Positions 21,276 through 30,655 of a stretch of 64,000 nucleotides of DNA are shown here, in pieces (positions within the stretch are counted from its first letter, which is position 1; the number at the start of each line of letters is the position of its first letter). The stretch is from NCBI RefSeq assembly GCF_008017835.1, contig NZ_VRLT01000059.1, positions 372,001 through 436,000 on the forward strand, in the 5' to 3' direction. The translations under genes and the position numbers were made by a program. The notes beneath the pieces were generated by a model. The model did not search any database and was not told where the DNA came from. It saw only the letters and a list, made by a program, of their open reading frames with translations. Source of the stretch: Mesonia sp. HuA40. Lineage in GTDB: Bacteria; Bacteroidota; Bacteroidia; Flavobacteriales; Flavobacteriaceae.

Positions 21276-21379
21276 TGCTTGATCGGGGTGTCTTTATCTT
21301 TTTTAGGTTGTTGAGAATTTTCTTGGCAAGCACTAAATAAAATTAAAATGGCTATACCTATTCCTGTTGTTGCTTTCAT
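21266..21379 (-). other. Detached lipoprotein signal peptide of the M3 peptidase
   Basis: From the ATG at 21379 (MKATTGIG) the frame encodes a lipoprotein signal with lipobox LFSACQ, then a charged linker ENSQQPKKDKDTPIKQ, and stops at 21266 after two odd residues. The catalytic frame continues the expected protein (LLNDWEG) one frame away, overlapping by 10 bases around CTTTTAAA. A single-base indel would restore one protein covering 19230-21379. The short frame alone makes no sense as a gene. Confidence 0.75.
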
Positions 21380-21546
21380 TTTACTTTTTAAGGATAAAGA
21401 TACTTTATTTTTTGTGGATATAAAATCAAGTAAGTCGCTATATTGGCATATATTAAGCAATTAAATTTAATCTTTCTATTTTAAGTAATTACTTTCTATT
21501 TCTTATTTCGCAAAAACTTTAACCGCGTTGTTTTATTGAATTTTCT

Positions 21547-21585
21547 AAACAAAAAATCCACTTTAAAATACATTTAAAGTGGATT
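21547..21585 (-). terminator. Intrinsic terminator after rny
   Basis: A 13-bp perfect stem AATCCACTTTAAA/TTTAAAGTGGATT (21555-21567 and 21573-21585), 5-base loop, and a T-rich run on the minus strand. Confidence 0.88.
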
Positions 21586-21607
21586 GATTTATTTGAAAAT
21601 CCTTAGT

Positions 21608-23182
21608 TTATTTTGCAATATTGACTGCGCGGGTTTCTCGTATTACGGTAACTTTTACCTGACCAGGATAAGTCATATCTGTTTGAATTTTTTGTGAAAT
21701 TTCGAAAGACAAATTTGAAGCCTTCTCGTCATTCACTTTCTCACTCTCAACAATTACACGTAATTCTCGACCAGCTTGAATAGCATAGGCTTTTTTCACG
21801 CCATTAAATCCAAAAGCAATATTCTCAAGATCCTTTAAACGTTGAATATATGAATCTAGGACCTGTCTTCTAGCTCCTGGTCTTGCTCCGCTAATAGCAT
21901 CACACACTTGTATGATTGGCGACAATAAAGAAGTCATTTCTATTTCATCGTGATGAGCTCCTATAGCATTACAAACATCTGGTTTTTCACCATATTTTTC
22001 TGCCCACTGCATTCCTAAAATAGCGTGTGGTGTTTCTGTTTCGGTTTCGGGCACTTTACCAATATCATGTAAAAGTCCGGCTCTTTTAGCCAATTTAGGA
22101 TTTAACCCTAACTCAGAGGCCATAACACCACAAAGTTTAGCCACTTCTCTTGAGTGTTGTAGTAGATTCTGCCCATAAGAAGATCGATACTTCATTCGGC
22201 CCACCGTTTTGATCAATTCTGGGTGTAAACCGTGAATTCCTAAATCGATTACAGTACGTTTTCCTATATCAATGATTTCTTCTTCAATTTGTTTTTTGGT
22301 CTTTTTAACCACTTCTTCTATACGGGCCGGATGAATTCGACCATCGGTCACTAATTTATGCAACGAAAGTCTAGCAATTTCTCTTCTAACCGAATCAAAG
22401 CAAGATAGAATAATAGCTTCTGGGGTATCATCTACAATAATCTCTACTCCAGTAGCGGCTTCTAAGGCTCGTATATTTCTTCCTTCTCTACCAATAATTC
22501 GCCCTTTAACATCGTCGCTCTCTAAGTTAAAAACAGAAACGCAATTATCTATAGCTTCCTCGGTTCCTATACGCTGTATAGTACTAATAACCACTTTTTT
22601 GGCTTCTTGTTGAGCTGTCATCTTAGCTTCCTCTATAGTGTCTTGTATAATAGCCATCGCATCGGTTTTTGCCGACTCTTTTAGTGATTCGATGAGTTGA
22701 GCTTTGGCATCTTCTGCGCTTAATCCACTAATCACCTCTAATTGTTTTACCGTACTTTGGTGAATCTTGTCTATTTCCTCTTGCTTTTTTTCTAAATAAG
22801 AAGTTCTGTAGTCGTAATCCTTAAGCTTAGCTTCTAAATCTTTATTTAACTTCTTGTTTTTTGAAAGTTCATTAGATACTTGAGATTCTTTATCACGTGT
22901 TCTTTTTTCTGCGTCGGCTATTTTTTTATCACGAGATAAGATTACTTTTTCGTGTTCGGCTTTTAGCTCAATAAATTTCTCTTTAGCCTGAAGTATTTTA
23001 TCTTTCTTTTTACTTTCACCCTCGGCATTTGCCTCTTTTACAATGGCAAGAGCTTCTTTTTTTGCTTCGGCGACAATCGAATTAGCATCTTTTTCTTGAT
23101 TTGACTTTAACCAAAAATAAACCGCAATTGCACCTATGATAACACCCCCCAGGGCGCCAATAATAATACTTAATATTTCCAT
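21608..23182 (-). CDS. rny: Ribonuclease Y
   Basis: A membrane-anchored endoribonuclease that starts mRNA turnover. It has 524 residues: an N-terminal membrane helix (about 3-24), a long coiled coil (about 30-190), a KH domain with [10 protein letters not shown] (227-236), an HD domain with the catalytic pair His372-Asp373 in LLHDIGK, and the C-terminal domain ending in [13 protein letters not shown]. It lies downstream of 6S RNA and zapA on the same strand. A TAnnTTTG box inside the 6S region (23345-23352) could give it a separate transcript with a leader of about 155 nt. Confidence 0.96.
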   Translation of the reverse strand: MEILSIIIGALGGVIIGAIAVYFWLKSNQEKDANSIVAEAKKEALAIVKEANAEGESKKKDKILQAKEKFIELKAEHEKVILSRDKKIADAEKRTRDKESQVSNELSKNKKLNKDLEAKLKDYDYRTSYLEKKQEEIDKIHQSTVKQLEVISGLSAEDAKAQLIESLKESAKTDAMAIIQDTIEEAKMTAQQEAKKVVISTIQRIGTEEAIDNCVSVFNLESDDVKGRIIGREGRNIRALEAATGVEIIVDDTPEAIILSCFDSVRREIARLSLHKLVTDGRIHPARIEEVVKKTKKQIEEEIIDIGKRTVIDLGIHGLHPELIKTVGRMKYRSSYGQNLLQHSREVAKLCGVMASELGLNPKLAKRAGLLHDIGKVPETETETPHAILGMQWAEKYGEKPDVCNAIGAHHDEIEMTSLLSPIIQVCDAISGARPGARRQVLDSYIQRLKDLENIAFGFNGVKKAYAIQAGRELRVIVESEKVNDEKASNLSFEISQKIQTDMTYPGQVKVTVIRETRAVNIAK

Positions 23183-23201
23183 AATTGTTATATATATAAA
23201 T

Positions 23202-23368
23202 AAAAAAAGCCTGTATCGGCAAAGATTTTGTATAAACTCCTTTAAACAAGTTTAGGGCTAACAAGCTGATCAATAATCCGCTCTAGACGGCGCGCTTTTA
23301 CAACTTAGACTCACCCTTTTTAAAAGAATAAGTGTTGAGTTTATCAAATATAAATAACCAATACAGGC
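23202..23368 (-). ncRNA. ssrS: 6S RNA (SsrS)
   Basis: The gap between zapA and rny encodes on the minus strand a long rod closed by an 11-bp stem: GCCTGTATTGG (23368-23358) with CCGATACAGGC (23219-23209), followed by seven T. A second stem pairs TTTGATAAACTC (23348-23337) with GAGTTTATACAAA (23239-23227, one bulged A). Beyond it both strands are unpaired, then GGG/CCC and an inner hairpin follow. A closing stem, a large central bubble and a terminal hairpin are the 6S RNA plan, which mimics an open promoter and binds sigma-70 RNA polymerase. Position next to zapA matches 6S genes in many bacteria. The exact 5' end is uncertain. Confidence 0.78.
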
Positions 23369-23385
23369 AGTAAAAAAAATTATTT

Positions 23386-23685
23386 TTAAGAACGTTCAGA
23401 TAAATGTAGGTCTATTTTGTTTTCTAATTCAACCAACTTTTCTTTAGACCACTCTATCTCTTTATCACTATTTATTGATTGCTGTTCGAGTTTTGCTGCA
23501 AATTGTAAGGCGCACATTGCGAGTACATCTTGCTTATCTCGAACCGCATAACTTTGCTCAAATTGCTTGATCACCCCCTCTATACTTTTAGCCGCTTTGC
23601 GTAAACCCTCTTCTTGCTCGGGTTTTATGCTTAAGGGGTAAACCCTATCGGCTATAGAAAGTTTAATTTTCAGCTTATCATTCAT
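23386..23685 (-). CDS. zapA: Cell division protein ZapA
   Basis: A cytoplasmic protein of 99 residues that bundles FtsZ filaments at the division ring. It shows the ZapA pattern: an N-terminal beta hairpin domain (LKIKLSIADRVYPLSI), GLRKAAKSIE, then a long coiled-coil helix through DVLAMCALQFAAKLEQ. It is second in a minus-strand unit, 9 bases after the coiled-coil gene at 23695, and is followed by 6S RNA, with which it may share a transcript. Confidence 0.9.
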   Translation of the reverse strand: MNDKLKIKLSIADRVYPLSIKPEQEEGLRKAAKSIEGVIKQFEQSYAVRDKQDVLAMCALQFAAKLEQQSINSDKEIEWSKEKLVELENKIDLHLSERS

Positions 23686-23694
23686 ACTCCTTTT

Positions 23695-23985
23695 CTATTC
23701 TGATAGATGATAAATACAATCATCTATCTCCTTTATCAAGCTATTTATTTTGAGTTTTGTCTCTCTTTTATATTCTTTACTGCCAAGCAAGGCATTTGCA
23801 GATTTTAAAGTAGCATTTTTTTGCTTTAGTTGGATCAAATCTGTTTCTAACAAAGTCACCTCTTGCTTTTTTTTAGCTAAGGCCTCTCTTAAGGCTTCGT
23901 TTTTCTGCTCCAACAATTGATTTTTTTGTATTAAGCGACTAACTTTAACACGCAGGCTTTCAACAACATCAATCAATTTTGTCAT
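23695..23985 (-). CDS. Small coiled-coil protein upstream of zapA
   Basis: A protein of 96 residues, almost entirely one heptad coiled coil rich in Lys, Leu and Gln (residues about 5-75), then a short helical tail. No named family is recognised. A coiled-coil gene just before zapA is common in flavobacteria; a ZapB-like partner role in division is an inference from location and form only. An exact promoter box lies 27 bases upstream. Confidence 0.75.
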   Translation of the reverse strand: MTKLIDVVESLRVKVSRLIQKNQLLEQKNEALREALAKKKQEVTLLETDLIQLKQKNATLKSANALLGSKEYKRETKLKINSLIKEIDDCIYHLSE

Positions 23986-24011
23986 CTACAAAGTACTTAT
24001 TGCTTCTTGTA

Positions 24012-24019
24012 CAAAGTTA
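24012..24019 (-). promoter_or_regulatory. -7 promoter box of the zapA unit (TAACTTTG)
   Basis: An exact TAnnTTTG on the minus strand, with ATTG 19 bases upstream as a -33 candidate (24039-24042). Confidence 0.6.
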
Positions 24020-24098
24020 ATATTCCTAATTGAAACCTCAATAGATTTTCTTTATATTTTTAATTTCAAGCTTTGTAATTTACTACGGTTATATTTTT

Positions 24099-24106
24099 TA
24101 AATTTG
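24099..24106 (+). promoter_or_regulatory. -7 promoter box of the M23 peptidase (TAAATTTG)
   Basis: An exact TAnnTTTG, 28 bases before the ATG at 24135; TTTG at 24072-24075 is a possible -33 element with a long 23-base spacer. Confidence 0.55.
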
Positions 24107-24134
24107 AAAATCAACACTTTTACTCATTCAAACT

Positions 24135-25859
24135 ATGCGTATATTTTATAGCATTTTCTTTTTTTCACTCACATTGTTTTTTTGCCTAAACACAAAGGCA
24201 CAATCAACTGGAAGTGCCGGTAAAGAGAATTACTTTGAAAGCCCACTAGAAATTCCGTTAATTTTATCAGGAACTTTTGGTGAACTTAGAAGCAATCATT
24301 TTCATAGTGGTTTAGATTTAAAAACACATCAACGTATTGGTTTAAATGTTTTAGCCAGTGCTTCAGGTTACGTAAGTCGTATTAAAATTTCTCATTTTGG
24401 ATATGGTAAAGCCATTTACATAAAACATCCTAATGGTCTGACGACCGTTTACGGCCATTTAAATAAATTTGCTCCGCATATTCAAAAATACATCCGTAAA
24501 GTACAGTATAAAAAAGAACAGTATGAAGTAGAAGTTTTTCCAAAGGCCAATGAACTGCCCGTTGAACAAGGAGAACTTATCGCTCTTAGCGGAAATAGCG
24601 GCGGTAGTGGGGGGCCCCATTTGCATTTTGAAATCCGTGATGAAGCACAAAAACCAATGAATGCTTTAAAATTCGGATTTACAGTTCCCGATAATCATGC
24701 CCCACTTCTAGAAGGGCTTTATGCTTATACTTTAGATGAAAATAGCCATATAGAAAGTCAACAAGGTAGAATTCAGCTAAGGCCAATACACAAAGGAAAT
24801 CACCGCTACACCACTGAACCACTTCAGGCGTATGGAAAGATTGGATTTGGAGTGATAAGTCGCGATTTACTCAATAATGCCTACAATAAAAACGGTATTT
24901 ATAAAATACAAACTTATTTAAACGGAGAAAAAATTTTTACGGCAAGCTTCGATATTTTTTCGTTTGCAGAAAGCAGATACATCAATCGTTTTATCGACTA
25001 TGAATTTTACAAAAGCGATAAAAAAAAGATTCAAAAACTTTTTATCGAAAAAAATAACCCACTCAGTTTGCTAGAACACGCCGGCAATAATGGGTTGATA
25101 AATTTAGAAGAAGAACTGGACTACAACTATAAAATAATAATTACCGATTTCGCCAATAACACCACCGAAATCACACTACCTATTCAAGCTAAAAAAAGAG
25201 ATAAAAAAGAAATAAAAACCCCTACCCCTCTTAAAACAAATTATTTAGTTAAGGCCAATCATGCCATCGCTTTTGAGGAGGGCATTTATGATATATACAT
25301 TCCAAAAAACGCTCTCTATGATGATACTTACCTCGATATAAAAGCAGAGGAAGATTACATTAAAATTCATAACGACAAGACACCACTTCATAAGAACTTC
25401 ACTCTTGGTATTGACGTGAGTGGTTATAAAACAGAAGACAAAGAAAAAATGTATATCGCCCGATTAACAGACTGGGGGAAAGCCTATTATGTTAAAACCT
25501 ATAAAAAACCAAATCGTTTCACCATAAGAACCCGAACTTTTGGTAAGTATACTTTAAAGCAAGACTGGGAAGGCCCAAAAATAGAACCGGTAAATTTTGT
25601 AAATAAAAAATGGATGAGTAAAGAAAAAGTACTTCAATTTAAAATTGAAGATGAATTGACAAACATCCAAGCTTACCGCGCTACGGTCAACGGTAAATTT
25701 ATTTTAATGGAGTATGACTACAAAACCAATATGCTTACACACTATTTTGAAGATGGTGCCGTTGTAGATACTGAAAACCATTTACAATTAATTGTTATAG
25801 ATAATGTAGGAAATAGCACTACCTTTGAAGGCATATTTTACAGGAAAACTAAATCTTAA
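24135..25859 (+). CDS. M23 family metallopeptidase (LytM domain)
   Basis: A secreted protein of 574 residues with a signal peptide ending near NTKAQ (residue 23). The LytM/M23 domain lies at about 45-180 with the zinc ligands His57 and Asp61 in HFHSGLD and His162/His164 in PHLHFE. M23 enzymes cut peptidoglycan cross-links, or act as inactive activators; the ligands are complete here, so activity is likely. The 390-residue C-terminal part has no family I recognise and looks beta-rich. The TonB receptor gene follows after 4 bases and is probably co-transcribed. Confidence 0.9.
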   Translation: MRIFYSIFFFSLTLFFCLNTKAQSTGSAGKENYFESPLEIPLILSGTFGELRSNHFHSGLDLKTHQRIGLNVLASASGYVSRIKISHFGYGKAIYIKHPNGLTTVYGHLNKFAPHIQKYIRKVQYKKEQYEVEVFPKANELPVEQGELIALSGNSGGSGGPHLHFEIRDEAQKPMNALKFGFTVPDNHAPLLEGLYAYTLDENSHIESQQGRIQLRPIHKGNHRYTTEPLQAYGKIGFGVISRDLLNNAYNKNGIYKIQTYLNGEKIFTASFDIFSFAESRYINRFIDYEFYKSDKKKIQKLFIEKNNPLSLLEHAGNNGLINLEEELDYNYKIIITDFANNTTEITLPIQAKKRDKKEIKTPTPLKTNYLVKANHAIAFEEGIYDIYIPKNALYDDTYLDIKAEEDYIKIHNDKTPLHKNFTLGIDVSGYKTEDKEKMYIARLTDWGKAYYVKTYKKPNRFTIRTRTFGKYTLKQDWEGPKIEPVNFVNKKWMSKEKVLQFKIEDELTNIQAYRATVNGKFILMEYDYKTNMLTHYFEDGAVVDTENHLQLIVIDNVGNSTTFEGIFYRKTKS

Positions 25860-25863
25860 TCTT

Positions 25864-28326
25864 TTGAAGAATTTTTTCTTATGGCTCTTTTTCCTTTACG
25901 GATTTATTTCCTTGGGGCAAGAAGCACAATTACAAGGTGTAATTTTAGATGAAAACAACGTACCTGTTGTGGGGGCGAACATCAGCACACCAACCAACGG
26001 AACCCAAAGTAATATAAATGGATTTTATACCTTAACCTTACCGGCCAATAAAATTACCACTGTTAAATTTAGCTATTTAGGTTTAGCACCTATGCAGGTG
26101 CAATTTAAACTCAAAGCTGGTGAGACCAAAGAATTTAATCCGGTACTTAAAACAGATGTTGAGCAGATTGGAAGTGTGGTTATAACGGGAGTTAGCCGCA
26201 ACAAGATTGAAGGCATTACCTCAATTGAACCGGAAACAATTCGAAGAATCCCTGGTGCCAATGCTGGGGTAGAAAACCTACTAAAGACATTACCCGGTGT
26301 TTCCTCTAATAATGAGCTTAGTACCCAATATGCTGTAAGAGGAGGAAATTATGATGAAAATCTTGTGTATGTAAACGGAATCGAAGTCTATCGACCGTTT
26401 TTGATACGATCTGGGCAGCAGGAAGGTCTTAGTTTTGTAAATACCGATTTGGTTAGAAATGTCAATTTTTCGGCGGGAGGTTTCCAAGCTAAATATGGCG
26501 ATAAATTATCCTCTGTCCTAGATATTACTTATCGTAGGCCAACTAATTTTGGTGCATCACTTGATTTGAGCATGTTGGGTGCTAGTGCCAGTGTTGAAGG
26601 CATTTCTAAAGATAAAAAATTAACTGCTATATTAGGTTTACGTTATCGCAACAATGGATTGTTTGTAAACAGTAAAGAAACAGAGGTAGACTTTAATCCC
26701 ATTTTTGCAGATGCACAAACTTATCTTACTTATCAATTTTCAAAAAAATTCAGCTTAAGCTTTTTGGGTAATATTTCGCTTAATGAATACCGCTATGAAC
26801 CTAAATTCAAGGAGACAAAATTTGGTACTATACAAGAAGCTCAGGCACTTCAAGTATTTTACGAAGGTCAAGAAGAAGATCGATATACAACTTACCTGGC
26901 AGCCTTAAAGGCAGATTACCAGCTTAATGCCAATTTTGAGACCAGTTTCATCGGATCGATCTATAACACCCAAGAGCAAGAATACTTTGACATTTTGGCC
27001 GAGTACAGATTAGGACAGCCCAATACAAATATTGGTAGTGACGATTTAGGTGAAGTTGAGTTTACAGAAGGCGTTGGCGGTCAATTAACCCACGCACGTA
27101 ATGATTTAGACGCGCTTATTGTTAATTTTCAACATAAAGGTAAAATTACCATAGAAAATAGTGAAATTAGCTACGGTTTAAAATATACACACGAAAATAT
27201 TCGTGATCGTATTCAGGAATATGAAATCATAGACTCCGCTGGCTATTCCATTCGTCCGCCACTAGAAGGTTTTGAAAATAATCAGCCTTACGAAGCTTTT
27301 GAAGCCCCTTTGGCCCCCTACTACTCCATTCGCTCCTATAACGAAACCCAAATTAATCGAATTCAGGCTTTTGCACAATACAGCTATAAAACTAAAATAA
27401 AGGAGGCCGACTTTTGGCTAAATGGAGGTGTAAGAAGCCACTATTGGCAAGTACAAGGAAAAGGCATTAACAAACAAGCCTACAATGTAATAAGCCCTAG
27501 AGCACAAGTAGCTTTAAAACCCAACTGGGAAAAAGATATGCTCTTTCGCCTTTCGGGCGGATTTTATTACCAACCTCCATTTTACAGAGAACTTCGCGGT
27601 GAAACGGGTTCGGTAAATCCAAAAGTAAAGGCACAACAAGCTATTCATATTGTTGCTGGAAATGATTACAGTTTTAAGCTAGGAAATAGACCTTTCAAGT
27701 TAATTACCGAGGCTTATTATAAAAATTTAAGCGATGTAAACCCCTACACCCTAGAAAATGTTCGTATTCGTTATGCCGCGCAAAACAATGCAAAAGCTTA
27801 TGCTTACGGTGCCGATCTTCGTTTAAATGGTGAGTTTGTTTTAGGAACCGAAAGCTGGGTGAGTGTCGGCTATTTAAAAACAGAAGAAAATATTGAAAAT
27901 AGAGGCTATATTTCAAGACCAACCGATCAACGCCTAAAATTCGCCATTCTTTTTCAAGATTATGTGCCTAATATTCCAAAACTTAAGTTATACTTAAACA
28001 TGGTGTATAACACAGGCTTACCCGGAGGTGTACCCAATTATGCCGACCCCTATATTTACCAAGTTCGATTAGATGATTATCATCGAGTAGACGCTGGTTT
28101 CTCATACGTTTTAGTAGATTCTTCTAAAAAGGAAAAAGAAGAAGGACCCAATTGGCTCAAATCTTTTAAGGATTTAAGTATCGGTTTTGAAATTTTCAAC
28201 ATTTTTGATCGTCAAAACTCAATTACTAATACCTATGTTCGTGATGTCTATTCCAAACGATTATATTCGGTCCCTAATTATTTAACGCCTAGAGTATTCA
28301 ACCTTAGAATGAGTATGCGTTTTTAA
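25864..28326 (+). CDS. TonB-dependent receptor with carboxypeptidase-like regulatory domain
   Basis: An outer-membrane receptor of 821 residues. The start is taken as the TTG at 25864, which directly precedes the signal peptide KNFFLWLFFLYGFISLGQ and leaves a 4-base gap after the M23 gene; an earlier TTG at 25825 would overlap that gene. Domains: CarboxypepD_reg-like (about 23-100, LQGVILDENNVPVVGANI), plug (about 115-225, including YAVRGGNYDENLVYVNG), and beta barrel to the C-terminal Phe. It is not of the SusC type and has no SusD partner. The ligand is unknown. Confidence 0.9.
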   Translation: MKNFFLWLFFLYGFISLGQEAQLQGVILDENNVPVVGANISTPTNGTQSNINGFYTLTLPANKITTVKFSYLGLAPMQVQFKLKAGETKEFNPVLKTDVEQIGSVVITGVSRNKIEGITSIEPETIRRIPGANAGVENLLKTLPGVSSNNELSTQYAVRGGNYDENLVYVNGIEVYRPFLIRSGQQEGLSFVNTDLVRNVNFSAGGFQAKYGDKLSSVLDITYRRPTNFGASLDLSMLGASASVEGISKDKKLTAILGLRYRNNGLFVNSKETEVDFNPIFADAQTYLTYQFSKKFSLSFLGNISLNEYRYEPKFKETKFGTIQEAQALQVFYEGQEEDRYTTYLAALKADYQLNANFETSFIGSIYNTQEQEYFDILAEYRLGQPNTNIGSDDLGEVEFTEGVGGQLTHARNDLDALIVNFQHKGKITIENSEISYGLKYTHENIRDRIQEYEIIDSAGYSIRPPLEGFENNQPYEAFEAPLAPYYSIRSYNETQINRIQAFAQYSYKTKIKEADFWLNGGVRSHYWQVQGKGINKQAYNVISPRAQVALKPNWEKDMLFRLSGGFYYQPPFYRELRGETGSVNPKVKAQQAIHIVAGNDYSFKLGNRPFKLITEAYYKNLSDVNPYTLENVRIRYAAQNNAKAYAYGADLRLNGEFVLGTESWVSVGYLKTEENIENRGYISRPTDQRLKFAILFQDYVPNIPKLKLYLNMVYNTGLPGGVPNYADPYIYQVRLDDYHRVDAGFSYVLVDSSKKEKEEGPNWLKSFKDLSIGFEIFNIFDRQNSITNTYVRDVYSKRLYSVPNYLTPRVFNLRMSMRF

Positions 28327-28424
28327 ATTTGATTAAATGCTTTGTTTACTCTATTTGTTTTTTGCAATCGCCAAAACGTATGAAGACAAGTTATTTTTTA
28401 GCGCTGAGTAAATCCGTAAAAAAA

Positions 28425-28454
28425 AAAACCGACTAGTAAAATTTAGTCGGTTTT
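28425..28454. terminator. Bidirectional intrinsic terminator
   Basis: An 11-bp stem AAAACCGACTA/TAGTCGGTTTT (28425-28435 and 28444-28454) with A- and T-runs on both sides, between the convergent TonB receptor and cysteine desulfurase genes. Confidence 0.85.
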
Positions 28455-28478
28455 CAATAATTTTTTAGGTAGTGATTT

Positions 28479-29633
28479 TTACTGGTGTTCAACTACAAAT
28501 TTTCTAAGCACCTCAACTACGTAATCTAATTCTTCTTTGGTGTTATATGCCGAGAAGGAGAAACGAATGGAGGGTTTTTCAAGGTCTTCATCGCTTAAAA
28601 CTTGAGAAAGTACGTGTGAACCTTTAGTGCTTCCACTTTGACAGGCACTTCCTTTAGAACAAGCAATTCCGTTTAAATCTAATTGAAACAAAAGCAGCGC
28701 TGCTTTTTCTTGAACTACAGGTAAACATACATTTACTAGGGTGTAAGTACTTTTATTAAAGTCCGAACAACTGCCGTTAAACTTCACGCCAGGCACATTT
28801 TCTTTTAAGGAGTTGATAAAATCTTTTTTTAGTTGTTCAATGTATTGTTTCTCTTCCTCTAGATGTTCATATGCCAAATCTAGAGCTTTTTGCATTCCTA
28901 CTATATTATGAACACTTTCTGTCCCGGCTCTAACACCGCGCTCTTGAGCGCCACCAAAAATTAAAGGTTTTAAACCTGAATTTTTTCGCACATAAGCAAA
29001 ACCTACTCCTTTAGGGCCGTGAAATTTGTGAGCACTTACCGCGGTAAAATCTACTGGTAATGCATTTAAATCTATATCGAAATGCCCAATACTTTGTACG
29101 GTGTCACTGTGAAATAAAGCGCCGTGAGCTTTACACATTTGCCCTACTTTCTCTAAAGGTAAAATAGTTCCTATCTCATTATTAATATGCATTAAGCTTA
29201 CCAGAGTCTTTGGGCTATCTTGTTTTAGCAATTCCTCTAATTGATCAAGATCTACTTGACCGCAAGGTTTAATATCTACATATTCTACTTGAATATCATA
29301 GCAATGCTTAAGCTGTTCAACCGTATATAAGACAGCGTGATGCTCTACCTTACTGGTAATTATTCTTTTAACGCCTAAATCACGAACAGCACTATTCAAG
29401 GCTAGGTTATCGGCTTCGGTCCCTCCAGAAGTAAAAATGATCTCTGCAGCTGTAACGTTTAAATGTTTGGCGATGGCCTTCCTTGCTTTCTCCATATAAG
29501 CCTTGGCTTTCCTACCAAAAGCGTGCGTTGAAGACGGATTACCAAAACTATCTTCAAGTACGTTAGTCATTTCCTTAATTACTTCGGGTCTAACTTGTGT
29601 CGTTGCGGCACTATCTAAATATACACTTCTCAT
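28479..29633 (-). CDS. Cysteine desulfurase (NifS/IscS family)
   Basis: A PLP enzyme of 384 residues that takes sulfur from cysteine for iron-sulfur clusters or tRNA thiolation. The PLP Lys203 is in SAHKFHGPKG, and the active-site Cys331 in the short loop GSACQSGS places it with IscS/NifS (class I) enzymes and not SufS. A preceding Cys325 is two turns away. No iscU, isc scaffold or tRNA thiolase gene adjoins, so the sulfur acceptor cannot be named. A weak promoter variant TATTTTCG is at 29655-29662 on the minus strand. Confidence 0.93.
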   Translation of the reverse strand: MRSVYLDSAATTQVRPEVIKEMTNVLEDSFGNPSSTHAFGRKAKAYMEKARKAIAKHLNVTAAEIIFTSGGTEADNLALNSAVRDLGVKRIITSKVEHHAVLYTVEQLKHCYDIQVEYVDIKPCGQVDLDQLEELLKQDSPKTLVSLMHINNEIGTILPLEKVGQMCKAHGALFHSDTVQSIGHFDIDLNALPVDFTAVSAHKFHGPKGVGFAYVRKNSGLKPLIFGGAQERGVRAGTESVHNIVGMQKALDLAYEHLEEEKQYIEQLKKDFINSLKENVPGVKFNGSCSDFNKSTYTLVNVCLPVVQEKAALLLFQLDLNGIACSKGSACQSGSTKGSHVLSQVLSDEDLEKPSIRFSFSAYNTKEELDYVVEVLRKFVVEHQ

Positions 29634-29706
29634 AGGGCGAAAATATTTTTTTTGCGAAAATAAGTATTTAAAATTCTTTTTACACCTTTTAAATTACTCA
29701 AATAAT

Positions 29707-29714
29707 TAAATTTG
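29707..29714 (+). promoter_or_regulatory. -7 promoter box almost touching the start codon (TAAATTTG)
   Basis: An exact TAnnTTTG ends 5 bases before the ATG at 29720. With the usual distance to the transcription start, the mRNA would be leaderless or nearly so. Confidence 0.55.
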
Positions 29715-29719
29715 TGGTT

Positions 29720-30655
29720 ATGAAAAAAATAATCCTACTTTTAGCTTTTGCAGTGGTATTACAAGCCTGCGACGACGGAGACCTCATTGTGACCAACTTT
29801 TTATTTGATGAAAATAATAAGCTTGTTTATTGTCAAAACAACAATACAACGGTGGCCTTTAGTATTAATACCAGTCCCGATGAAAGTATATTTTTTAAGT
29901 TTAATGATTCAAATTTTAGTCCTATTATAAGCGATCTAAGTGAGCAACGCACTCAGAGTTACCCTATAAGTTCTAGCAATATATTAACCTACAGGGCATT
30001 TTCTCAACCTATAAGCGCTTCTTATTTCTGTAATAGCGTACCACCAGCAAATAATAATATCACTCAAGAATATGAAGCTGACAATGGAGGAAGTGTTGAT
30101 TTTATTACACAAGCAATTTTAACCGAAGACTCAGATGGTGATGGCATACCTGATAATCAAGAAGGAAGAAGCAGTAACCAAGATACCGATGGTGATGGCA
30201 TACCCGATTATCTTGATATAGATGACGATAATGACAACGTAAGCACTTCGATAGAAATTTCCCTAATCGGGCAACCGTTAGACAATTTAAATTTTCCGGA
30301 TACAGATGAAGATGGTATCCCTAATTATTTGGACGAAGATGATGATAATGATGGTATTTTAACACGTAATGAGGATCTCAATGCGGAAGCCGGTGAGGAC
30401 GTAATTTTAAACCCTACCGACGATGACACCAACAATAATGGAATCCCTAATTATTTGGATCTCGCAGACCAGGGTGAATTAATTCTAAATCTTTATAAGG
30501 ATAATACTATTCTTAGAAGATTTAAAACCGTTGTAACAGCGAAAAACTTTACGTTCAAAAATTTAAACGCCAATGAAAGCATAAGTATTGAAGAGCTAAT
30601 TCTTGGAAGTTTTGAAGAAAGCGCCAACGTAACCACCGAGATCAACCCAGGCTAG
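29720..30655 (+). CDS. Lipoprotein with thrombospondin type 3-like calcium-binding repeats
   Basis: A protein of 311 residues with a lipoprotein signal ([16 protein letters not shown], lipid Cys near 17). The middle part carries repeated Asp-rich segments of the TSP3 type: [44 protein letters not shown] and [10 protein letters not shown], at about 135-255. Such repeats bind calcium and stiffen surface proteins in Bacteroidota. The N-terminal and C-terminal parts are unassigned. The ATG at 29720 is preferred to the GTG at 29714, which lies within the promoter box. The stop overlaps the convergent Smr gene by 4 bases. Confidence 0.8.
   Translation: MKKIILLLAFAVVLQACDDGDLIVTNFLFDENNKLVYCQNNNTTVAFSINTSPDESIFFKFNDSNFSPIISDLSEQRTQSYPISSSNILTYRAFSQPISASYFCNSVPPANNNITQEYEADNGGSVDFITQAILTEDSDGDGIPDNQEGRSSNQDTDGDGIPDYLDIDDDNDNVSTSIEISLIGQPLDNLNFPDTDEDGIPNYLDEDDDNDGILTRNEDLNAEAGEDVILNPTDDDTNNNGIPNYLDLADQGELILNLYKDNTILRRFKTVVTAKNFTFKNLNANESISIEELILGSFEESANVTTEINPG

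Noticed and set aside
18540-21379. A vancomycin-resistance cassette around the VanX-like gene
   Set aside because: There is no vanH or vanA-type ligase; the neighbour is an M3 peptidase, and ddl lies 20 kb away in a normal housekeeping setting.
23082-23273. A minus-strand frame overlapping the rny start and the 6S region
   Set aside because: It is a shadow of rny in another frame; its 5' part falls inside the structured RNA.
23345-23352. TATATTTG on the minus strand as the promoter of the 6S RNA itself
   Set aside because: It lies inside the predicted 5' arm, after the closing stem, so using it would remove the pairing that defines the RNA. It is kept only as a possible rny promoter or mimic.
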